The notes beneath the pieces are model-generated. The model saw only the letters and a list, made by a program, of their open reading frames with translations. It ran no database searches and had not been told where the DNA came from. This document shows, one piece after another, positions 25,530 through 35,486 of a stretch of DNA of 64,000 bases. Position 1 is the stretch's first letter. Every line of letters begins with the position of its first letter. Origin of the DNA: Mesaphorura yosii (taxonomy: Eukaryota; Arthropoda; Collembola; Poduromorpha; Tullbergiidae); the NCBI GenBank assembly GCA_009869945.1, contig WIXG01000076.1, positions 1 through 64,000 of the forward strand. Reading direction: 5' to 3'. A program made the position numbers and the translations under genes.

Positions 25530-27082
25530 ATGGATCTCTGCAAACAACTGTTATTACGAAGATCAACACTTTGCCCAAGACCCAGTACGGTAAGTCCAAC
25601 AAAATGATAGTCAGCATTCAAAGGTTGGTATCTCGATCACAATTAATTTAAGACTTCATTCATTTCAGCTTTCTCAGTATGTCAATTGGAAATCCACAAG
25701 CTCAGCTGAGCCTCAATCAGATGAAGAAGTATTTGGCGAGAAACAGGCCATTGAAGGAAGGAAGTCAAAAATGGATCTCACCAAGGGCCCAGATTTTGCT
25801 GATTTTGTCAGTGGTCAAGTGCCAAAGGGGGAAACATGGGAAACTTACAAAGGTTTGTGTGACTCAGCTGGTTCAGTTGTGAGGAAACAAAATAGGCGTT
25901 GTACCACTTCACCCGTGTTTTTGTCGTAACAGGGAAGCTAAAACTGGAGAAGGGAGAAAACACTCGACTAAGACTCCCTCCATGGTTGAAGAGAGAAATT
26001 CCAGTAGGAAAAAATTACGCTAAACTAAAGGAGAATCTCCGTGGCCTTAATCTGCACACAGTTTGTGAAGAAGCAAGATGTCCAAATATTGGCGAGTGCT
26101 GGGGAGGCGGAGAAAATAATGTGGCAACGGCTACGATCATGGTAAGTAACTGAACTTGGTTCAGAAGATACGACATTTGATAGTATTTGATTGCAAAAAC
26201 TGCATTGTAGTTGATGGGTGACACTTGCACACGAGGATGCCGATTCTGCTCTGTTAAAACGTCCAAGAATCCATCACCTCTTGATCCGAACGAACCAAAA
26301 AATACTGCCGCAGCTATCGCCGCATGGGGATTGGATTATGTTGTGATGACTTCGGTTGATCGTGACGACTTACCAGACGGTGGCTCCAAGCATGTGGCAG
26401 AAACAGTTCAATATCTTCGGAGCACAATGCCTAACATTCTGATCGAGGTCTTGTCGCCAGATTTTCGAGGCAACAAAGATCATGTCGAGACAGTGGTCAT
26501 GTCTGGGTTGAATGTCTTTGCACACAATATCGAAACTGTTGAAAAATTAACTCAATTTGTAAGAGATCCACGTGCCAAATACAGGTAAAATTATCACGAC
26601 GCAAATATGATAGATCTTATAGAATGATTCAATATAAGTCCGTTCTGATAAAATAATGGTTCAATAGACAAACTCTCGAAGTTCTCGAGCATGCTAAGAA
26701 GATTAACCCCGATGTGGTGACGAAATCATCAATCATGCTTGGGCTTGGTGAAACTGACGAAGAAGTTCTTCAGACTCTTCTGGGTAGAACATTTTATTAG
26801 CAATCATGAATACTTAAATTCTGATTTGGTCATTTTGGTGTAGATTTAAGGGCAGCTGATGTTGACTGTCTAACGCTTGGACAATACATGCAACCGACCA
26901 AGAGACACCTGAAAGTTGTTGAGTACGTCACTCCAGAAAAGTACCTCTTCTGGGAGCACAAGGGAAATGAGCTGGGCTTCCTCTACACCGCAAGTGGTCC
27001 TTTGGTTAGAAGCTCATACAAAGCTGGGGAATTTTTCATCAAGAACATTGTGGAAAAGAAGCGGAAGCTTAAGTCGGCGTAA
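25530..27082 (+). CDS. LIAS: Lipoyl synthase, mitochondrial (radical SAM)
   Basis: Six exons (25530-25589, 25669-25852, 25933-26141, 26211-26584, 26668-26783, 26844-27082) close in frame to 393 residues, the usual length. The enzyme inserts two sulfurs into protein-bound octanoyl groups in mitochondria to make lipoyl cofactors. The N-terminus ([20 protein letters not shown]) is basic, hydroxyl-rich and lacks acids until residue 30 or so, apart from Asp2, consistent with a transit peptide. The auxiliary 4Fe-4S cluster motif [12 protein letters not shown] supplies Cys126, Cys131 and Cys137. The radical-SAM motif C-x3-C-x2-C is Cys157, Cys161 and Cys164. The family's C-terminal RSSY (370-373), whose serine ligates the auxiliary cluster, is intact. 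All catalytic features are present, so the gene should be functional. AATAAA at 27192-27197 fits the 3' end. Confidence 0.98.
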
Positions 27083-27191
27083 TCTTTCTAGTCACTTCTG
27101 AACAACTGTATCTTCAAAGTCCGAATCTACATCAAAATGAATGCTGTGGTAAATTAAGCTATTGAGCACATTACTTTCGAATGCATTGCAC

Positions 27192-27197
27192 AATAAA
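27192..27197 (+). terminator. Poly(A) signal of LIAS
   Basis: AATAAA 110 bases after the LIAS stop. The minus-strand poly(A) signal of the opposite transcription unit (27286-27291) lies 90 bases further on, so the two units are convergent and close. Confidence 0.6.
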
Positions 27198-27285
27198 CCA
27201 TGTAAATTTAATGCTCCTAAAATGAAGTGAAAGTTGTAAATGTGAAAAACAAGTAACATAAAAAGTCAAGGCCACTTCCAGATAT

Positions 27286-27291
27286 TTTATT
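27286..27291 (-). terminator. Minus-strand poly(A) signal
   Basis: TTTATT on the plus strand reads AATAAA on the minus strand. It lies about 80 bases after the stop at 27369 of the last coding-like minus-strand exon, supporting real transcription of the exons at 27369-27753. Confidence 0.45.
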
Positions 27292-27368
27292 GAGACTACT
27301 ATTTAAGAGTATACAATACATCATTTATATAATTTTACCAATTTAGACATAATCGCCGACAATCTACT

Positions 27369-28241
27369 TCACTTATTCATGAGCAGAGCATTTTCTGTAG
27401 TAGCTTGATCGAGTACATTTAGAAGAATTTTAGAGGCTTTACTCTTCAGATCCACTCTACATTGAGCGCAGGTGACGCTGAAGAAACGCATACAATTAAA
27501 TGTGGTAGAATCCCATATTTTCCAACAAAATAGCAGAACTCACTGGGTCTCCGCGACCAACAACTCCCCAGGCGGGTCCAGGAACAGGCTCGTCATCCGA
27601 ATCCAGGTCGGAGTAATCATCCAAAATAGTCTCATCGGCGCTTTGCTTCAGCTTGGTAATGGTGAAAATACTGCGGCGAAGTCTTGGGTGAGCAGCTCTT
27701 GCTCTCATCATGTGCTCTATCATATTGACCTCACCATCACCAGCTCCAATGTCCTACGCAGTAAACTCACAATTAGTTTAGAGCAATGTGTGTGATGGTG
27801 GATGATGAATCGGTCAATGGAAATTAGGTATTCAGGAATCAGAAACGGCTTAATTGAACAACGCTCGTCAAATTCTCAACACAAAATTTTAATCATTACC
27901 AAAATCGTACAACAAATCAATAAATTATACTACGCACATTAGCAAGTTGCAACAGACGGAGAGAAATTCCTGAGGCTATTAATTTCAAATTTCTGCTAAC
28001 AAAGCTAACAGTAGAGTCTATTCACTTGGTGCTTTAATTTAACCAATGTGGACTGTAGACCCGAATTCTATTAAAGTAAATCGAATAATAAAAGCAGTCC
28101 CAGGATCTCTAAAGGTCAACGGCTATAAGCACGCGCGAGTAAATACAATAGAAGTTACTCCATGAAACAAGCCTAGCTAACAGTAAATTTAGTTGTTTGG
28201 TTGCTTCACATCAGCTCGTCATTGACATCGGGTAACTCTTC
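27369..28241 (-). other. Three coding-like minus-strand exons downstream of calnexin
   Basis: Three segments look like exons. (1) 28241-28206: acceptor, then EELPDVNDELM and a stop. (2) 27753-27544: acceptor, 70 open codons starting DIGAGDGEVNMIEH and containing an acidic DDYSDLDSDDEP, then a consensus GTGAGT donor at phase 0. (3) 27477-27369: acceptor, then 36 codons in the frame VTCAQCRVDLKSKAS to a stop. Segments 1 and 2 are entered at phase 0, the phase at which calnexin exon 9 ends, so they could be alternative 3' exons of calnexin. Segment 3 is open only at phase 2 and does not follow segment 2 directly; at phase 0 it stops after six codons. They may instead belong to an unrelated small gene. 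I do not recognise the sequences. Confidence 0.35.
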
Positions 28242-29072
28242 CTCTAATTCAGAACAAGTGGAGGCTGATCACTTCTGGACTTATGCGTCTGCATCCTGTC
28301 ATTAGTCTTGACGAGTACTTAATTATATCGACTAGCGGATAATCCTGAGCTTTGTCATTCATCAACTATGCACATACAACATCAAAGAGTATGCTATAAA
28401 GCTAAGTACAGGCTAACTACAAACTAGTGACTAACCTTTCCTTTGGCTTTAATTAGAAATTTCAATGTAAAATATACAAAACTTAATTATTAACTGGTAT
28501 AGCTAAAGCACTAACACTCCTGAGGCTGGGACTGCGTCTTAAAGAGTTAAGACAGAATACTGCTCATGCTCACGAGGATGAAACACATATACTGACATTG
28601 ACATTGGTCTCTCCTGAAGTTGTTCTCGTAACAGAGGCACTGTGGATATCACTGACTAAGACTTATCCAACTGGGATTTGAAGGGTTCCCATTCTGCCTG
28701 CACATGTAAAATCCATAAGCTAGGACAAGCGGATTTTTTTTAGCTGCTGTCGCTGACATTGAATTGAAGGTGCCGGATTGACGAAGGAAATATTTACAGA
28801 AAAGGTCACAGGAAGGGGCCAGATAACTCTAAACATATCTAGTCTAGCTCTTCTAACCTTTGACCTTACCGCCTGGCCTTGTCGTATTGGTATTGAGCTA
28901 GGAATTATTATGATGATGCCCTGACATAGTCGCAGAATTCGCCTTACCTATGTTCGTTAATCCTACTGCTTGTAAATTAGCTTAACTAATGTCTGGCCTG
29001 TCGATGAAAAACGATAACACTCTATCGAATACTTAATTAAGGTGACAACTGATAGATAAGGAAATGAGGAAT

Positions 29073-31852
29073 TCAATCACGATTAGCCTTGATTCTTCTT
29101 TTCCGTGGATTCTCTCTTGGAGCTTCTTTGCCAGTATCATCTGCAGCTGAATCATTCTGCGTGAAAATTGATAACAAACGATAAACTCTTAATCTGTCAG
29201 TAGAAACCTAAGCTAACTCGTGCTGCTCATGCATAATTCAATGTCGTATGAATATGAATCAGGGAACTCGATGTTTATACTCCCAATATCAATTCAACTT
29301 TGTTTCCAATGAATCAAAAGGAATGATGTGATGTTGATAAAGGAACTAAAATAGATCATTCACGATTATAGGCAATTTCTAAGTGCGTATACGTTAATAT
29401 TGGAAGACGAGATGAAGTCTATTAAATGAAGAAGTGATAGAATTGAGTCAGGATTATGCTTCAAGCGCCCATTAGACTGCGTGCGTGCTAAAATTACATT
29501 TCAATCTGAAATGTTTGCGTTTGGCTTACCCGTGAACCACCTTCATTGCCGTCGTCATCCTCATCAGGATCATCATCAGAGTCCTGGGGGCTTGATTCGT
29601 TTGCATCATCGCTGTCCTCCCTCTCCTCCAGTTCTTCCTTCCGGGTGCTTACCTCGTTATCGCGCTCTTCATTTCCCTCGGGTCCAGTCTCAGGTTCATC
29701 ATCTTCGGTAGTCGCATCAGTCTTTTTTCGTAGTGCATCCGCCTTGGCTTCCTACGAGGTAAACATGCCCATGTTAGCTGTCTTATTTGGCTGGTATACT
29801 GACAACTTTTGAAAGTATATTCTTAACCTACCTTACTCTCTCCGCAGCAGAACGTAACGATAAGGACAATAGGTAATCCAATCACTACAACATACACAGC
29901 CCAAATCCATGGGTGGGCATTACTGTAGTTCATGATTCGAGTAAATACCCCTTCCTGAAAGGGACGTTAACAACTTGCAACTTGCTTCGTAAAATTCACC
30001 AGAATCGAGAATGAGATTCATAATTTAACGTACACTATCACGATCCAACGCCCTCTGCTTCAAGCCGAATGTAGCCGCTGTCCAATCAGCCAGCACATCC
30101 TCGTCGTCAGTAATGATAAAATTATCAAACAACACTGAATTGGTCATAGCCCAAATTTCGATACCAATGGCGCCCTAAGAATAGAACTTATTGGTGAATT
30201 CTTGAAAACGTCGAAGACCAACGACAATCGCACAACAAATAACTTACAATTGGCGTCATCTTAAAGGGCTCCTTGTCCTCAAAGTGGCCGGGATTCTTAA
30301 TAAGCCGTGGAGACCACTTTCCCTTGTAATTCGGGTTCTTAACCATGGGTGCGTGCCATTTTCCTAGAAGGTTTCATTTTTAAATCAATAAATTACCACT
30401 TTACTGTTGTTGTCAATGATTGACCAATGTCTTTTACCCTTGTAATTGGGATTGTCTATTTGTTTTGGTACCCAAGGCCCACAACCTGGAGCTCCTTCGC
30501 AGAGCGGGTTTGTAATTAAAGGTGCTTCCCACTCGCCATCCATTTCAATATCCCAATCCTCTGGTTTGATTGCCGTGGTGTCCGGAATCATTGGCTACGT
30601 TAATATTCAAAGCAACCCAAGTAAAATTTGTACAACCAATAGAAAATTTTTTCAACAAGTTAAGTACCTTTTCTTCCGTCAACCATCCTTCCGGCATAAC
30701 CGAATTAGGATCAGGAATCTTCGCAGGTGCATTCTCATCCCAATCCTCAGGTTTCTTTGAATTACTGTCCGGAATGTTTTCTCGCTCGTCCCAATCGGCA
30801 GGCTTTTTGTCGTTCACATCTTCGATTTCCGCCGGCGGGTTAACTGGTGGAGTCATGTCGTGTAGCAAAGAACCGCTGTTAATTAGTGCACCGTCGATGA
30901 AAATATTGAATGAATTGTCCGGAAACTGTAAATATACATCAGAGTCACAATTTGCGTAAATCAATAATTACATAAGTAAACAAGTAAATCCATACCAATT
31001 TCAGCAGGTAGACATGCGGTTTCTTGTCTGAGTAGTTCTCCTCAAGCCTCGCAGAGGGTTTCTTCGCGTGCTTCTCCTCGAAAGTACCATTCAGTGGATT
31101 TTTATGACGGAAGATAAAGTGCAACTGCAACAGATAAACACTATTAGTAATGACATTTAGCATACTGTTGGGTATGTTTAGACAAACCTTGACATCACTC
31201 CCGCACTTGTCCGGTCCAAACATAATTGTGTAGGGTGTTTTGTCGTGGAATTGTTGCAGGTCGAGCTTGGGATTATCGCTTAGCAACTTTATATAACCGC
31301 CGCCACAATCCATTCCGCTTTGAAAAGTGACTTCGTATTGAACAAACAGTGGTTTTGTATTGAAGTTAAATTTTTTGTCGAGCTTCGCACTAATGGCTGC
31401 ATGCTTTGCCTTTGATTTTAGGACGAGGGCACGATCTCCATCGAAGATTAAGTGGTGTGGCAATTCATACTCCCACTCGCCGTCGTACTTGAAAACTTCG
31501 TTGTCATCTTCTTTATGCGCCTTAGACTGAAACCACTTCTTTTTAGCAAGGTCCGGATCGTCAAAGTTTTCAGCAAAGTAGACAGGTCCAGTAGGACTTG
31601 GTGACACATACTCAATCCCTGGGACGGACTCCATCGTCTGAAACCCAGAAATTTGCAAGGAAACAGTCTAAACTCTACTTGATGTAACTCCAAGATGAAT
31701 CTTTTTTGATTTCTTACAGCTTCCGGAACCGGATCAATCTTCAACTCCAAGTCATCGTCGTTTTCCACGGCCGAAGTCAGGTTATATCCAAGCAAGCAGG
31801 CAATCAACAAGACGCCCAGTCGTAGCCCCTTCGTGGCCTGTTTACGGGCCAT
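29073..31852 (-). CDS. CANX: Calnexin, ER lectin chaperone
   Basis: Ten minus-strand exons (31852-31718, 31637-31188, 31124-30996, 30925-30668, 30594-30438, 30363-30248, 30174-30034, 29954-29832, 29751-29530, 29156-29073) close in frame to 604 residues, near the usual size. Calnexin retains monoglucosylated glycoproteins in the ER and presents them to oxidoreductases. A signal peptide (about 1-28, core [14 protein letters not shown]) precedes the lectin domain, which shows [32 protein letters not shown] and FRHKNP. The P-domain follows with four IPD/V...KPxDWDE-type repeats and four GxWxxPxIxNPxY-type repeats, including the Cys pair in CEGAPGCG. One transmembrane helix lies at about 477-499 ([18 protein letters not shown]). 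The cytosolic tail is acidic and ends [10 protein letters not shown], a basic ER-retention-type terminus. A second consensus donor inside exon 9 (29653) could give a shorter tail. Confidence 0.97.
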
Positions 31853-33791
31853 TGTGCCTGTCAAGATTAAATAGAACTCGAATATAACAATACAAACAAG
31901 AATGAAAATGACCAAGAGATTCAAGCTTAGGGTGTCGTTGTCAGTGTAATCATAGGTCTAGTGAAAACTTGAAATTTTGGAGCAGCAGCCCTTCCTTCTC
32001 CATTCTTCCAGTCTATGTAAAAATCATAGATATGGATATGCACGAGATGTACTTATGCAGATCCGGTGTATGCTCGTACTGTGGGACAACCAGATACCTA
32101 ACGGTGTGCTGATCTTAGAAAATAACGTTAATTACGTTAACGAAGAAATGAAAAGGGTGTGATGTGAGAATTGTCTCATTTCAACTTGACTTGAAATGAC
32201 GATAAAACCGAACTAAGTATTATATACCAAAAGCATCATTGCGAATTTGACCGTAGAAATCAAACAAATCAGGCTATAATTAAAAGTGATCAAATAAAAT
32301 GCTTAGGATTAATTATGTTATACTTATAGCTAACCCTTATGATAGATAAGATTGTACGCGTACTTGCAAGGTTGGTGTCAGGCAAAGGTAAATAGAAACA
32401 CGAAATAATTGCTGAATTAATTAACGCTTATCTAAATTGACTTTCTTGGAAATATGTAAAAATTTAAGGTCTTATCAGTCTGACGTCTTGTTTCTAAACT
32501 CTTCTCATGTAGAAGTGCTGAATCATTTCATTACTTACGACTAACACAGCTCAATACAGGTATGATACGGGAAACCTTTACCGAAAGGCCATTCTTGTAA
32601 ATATTTTAGAGTTTTAAAGGTCCTTCTAGTTATGGCTTCTCAACATTTCGGTTGAATGCAATTTGCATGTAGAATGTGGAATAAGTTACCCAGTTGATCT
32701 GATCAATTGTAAGAATTTTTTTATATTTAAGAATCTCAAAAATTCATTGTTAAGTCAAGCCAGTGCGGTAATAAATAAAGTCTGCATAGTGTAGGATCAT
32801 CTTAGTTGGGTCTATAAAATCGGTGTGATCAATGGATTGTTAGCCAGATTCATGTACTTGAATAAATTACTAATATCCATTCACGATTATACCCAGGTAT
32901 ATAGTATCCACTCCCACACCAGGAAAGTTCCATCAACCGTGAGTAATACAATAAAATGTATTGTGCAAAGTAATACAATCTCAGTAACAGAAATCCTCCA
33001 TCCTTATCCTATCAACCTCCTGCATATCACAGTCAGTACAGAAGAATCTATCACTGTTCTGTTTTACCAATAGAGTAGGGCTAGCCTGATCTGAATTATT
33101 TCTTTAGCTAATCTTAAATTCTGATAAACAGACATCTAAGGAGGCAGTCTACAATGTTTGAAAATTGGTGGTAGAATAGTTAAATGAAGATTACCAGTTG
33201 ATCAAACCGAGTGGAATAGCCACAACTCAGCGAAGTAGTAGTAAGATCCAAAATGTTCTAACAAACCAACTTTAAATATGTGATAACAGATCCTACTTCA
33301 CTGATCACTGATTTGATTAGCTAATTAGTTGTAAATGGCTAAATTGTCGGCTTCTCCGACTTCAACCAAGCAGAGCAGAGGACAGAAGAGAGGACAGGAC
33401 GAGACGTGACAAGCAGAGACGAGAATAGAAGAGCACAGCGGAAGGCTTCGGCTCTGCATAATGCACACTGCCACTCGAAAAGAGCAAATCATGTACTCTT
33501 CTTCCACCGCGCACCGGCCCAATAACACTTGCAGTCAGTCGCGTTGGGAGGTCCGCATTGGTTCGTTTCGAGACCCGCTGCTATTCATATCTCCTTCGAA
33601 AACACCGTAACAATTTGAGACAATTTTTGCAAAGTTACAACCGTTCCTTCTGAAACTTTTTCTAATACGTCTAGTAATAAGTTCCTCAAATTTTGCAATA
33701 TACAGTAATCAGTCAATCATAATCCATCATTTTGATTCCACAAGAAACTCAAGTCGAACTTCAGAAGCAATCGTAGCTTCGGATTGGTAGA
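31853..33791. other. Intergenic region calnexin / PIBF1
   Basis: Holds the calnexin promoter and the upstream region of the PIBF1-like gene. No exon of the missing PIBF1 N-terminal half could be found. A purine-rich stretch at about 33367-33450 repeats GGACA/GAGACGA elements and reads as low-complexity DNA. Confidence 0.45.
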
Positions 33792-35418
33792 ATGGAAAGA
33801 AGACCAAAAGATAGGTCAGTCCTTCCTGTGATTAGCTGATTTTTGTGTACATTGTTGTCCGAAAAACAAAAAGAAATTCACTCTGACGTTATCTTTCTGT
33901 AGAGCAAGACTGTAGACGGGAAAAACAGACAGGGACCAAGAAATTCCAGACCGATTGCAACCGTTAGGCAGCAATTTGACAGACCAATCTACCGAGCTCT
34001 TGATGTGGATCTAGGCACAGCTGAATGCAAAAAAGCTACTAGTCACAAGAAAACTAAAACACCTGAAAACGAATTGTACAGGAATAAGCTATTTGAGGCA
34101 AGATCCTTCAGAAGGAGTGCAGGGAAAAATTGAAAACAGAAATTAGCAAGCCTATCAGGGACCCGCAAAAAGAACATGACAGATGGATAACACTTGTAAA
34201 AGAAAGCTTAAAAAGAGAGACAAAATCATTTCAAGAATCTAACAAATTTCTTCAACAAGAAATGAAGCCCTGGGACGGCTAAGAGAATTGGGCCTAAAAT
34301 ATCACAACATCTTAATAAAGTAAGAACATAAATAGATTGTCATTGAAATAAACTGCAATGACTATGAATCCTTGTCCGTTTAGTTTTAAGAAGTTGCAGC
34401 TGACAGACTCAACAAAACTGGCCGCTTTGGAGTCTGAATTGAATTTGAAGAAATTTGAAGCAAACGATAATGCAATGTTGCCGAGTGAGATGGAAAAGAA
34501 ATTAAGGGTCATATCGATTGAGAGGGAAAAGCTGATGTCTAAAATTCAGGTGAAAAGTTTAAATCTATTCTTATAGTTCCCGCTTTTGCGCCCCAGAGCC
34601 CCATGTTTACTCCAATTTTAGGTTATGCAGTCAGACTATACCGAGATGCTGACTGATGTGGAAAAACGATTCAATGCAATGAAGCTGGAACTGCATAACA
34701 AAACGAGTAAATTAAACGAGTATCAGAAACTAGAAGAACAGCTCAATGCCACCGTTATTCATGTGACAGGTGCTTTAGAAGGTATGAAAATGCATACAGA
34801 TAATCGATTGAATGCAACAGGCTATATCATTCTTCCATTATAACTTAATACAAAATTTAGATGGTGAAATTGATGTCGACAAAGTGTTAGCTTACTACGG
34901 TAATGTTAACATTCCTGTACACTCCAAAGTAAGATTGAATCTATCCCTGCGCCTAGCCAAAAGGTATAACATAATTCAATTTGAAAGTTTATTCACTAAT
35001 GGTTTCGATGTCGTAATCACACAATTTAATGGTTGTTTTACATTTCAGAGTCGTGGAGTTGGAAAAACGAGCTGCAGAGATGAAGGAGATCATCTACCAA
35101 GAAAGGAACGACAAAGAGCATTTTCGGAAGGAATTGGACATAGCAAAATCTATGGTTCTGATGACAAGGCGCCCGGTTCGAGACCTCATCGATATTGTAT
35201 GGAAACGTGATCTCCAGCTTCATCGACATGCTCAAGCAATAAATTCTCTCAAAACTGACATTGTCAAGCTGGAAGAAGCTAACGAAGAGTTGATTAAAAA
35301 AATTGATGCTCAAAAATCTGCTTTAACATTAAGGAAACCTGCTGCCTTGTCAATGAAGTTCAATGCGCAATTCACACCAATAAAATTCCATTGTCCACAT
35401 GAAAACCGGCTTCATTAA
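33792..35418 (+). CDS. PIBF1: PIBF1/CEP90 homologue, C-terminal half, with apparent frameshifts
   Basis: Four clean exons (34391-34549, 34622-34781, 34861-34963, 35049-35418) encode a coiled-coil protein. It aligns by eye with the C-terminal third of human PIBF1/CEP90, a centriolar-satellite and distal-appendage protein. Landmarks are the segment matching human ...DEAERVLFSYG (here EIDVDKVLAYYGN), then LRLAKR, VVELEKR and RRPVRDLIDIVWKRDLQL. The preceding part (33792-33814 and about 33905-34319) continues the coiled coil, but homology jumps frame near 34100, 34260 and 34318, each where one more A in an A-run would restore phase. About the first half of the human protein (757 residues) has no counterpart here, and the ATG at 33792 is only a tentative start. 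Either the assembly has indels, or this is a decaying or fragmentary copy. The 3' end lies 69 bases from the convergent TBCK stop. Confidence 0.82.
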
Positions 35419-35431
35419 AAATTAGACAAGT

Positions 35432-35437
35432 TTTATT
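35432..35437 (-). terminator. Poly(A) signal of TBCK
   Basis: Plus-strand TTTATT reads AATAAA on the minus strand, about 50 bases after the TBCK stop and only 14 bases beyond the PIBF1 stop. The two 3' UTRs therefore abut or overlap. Confidence 0.6.
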
Positions 35438-35486
35438 TTTAGCATTGTCAAAGTTAGAACCGTGTCGTCAAACATTATTAAAAGTT

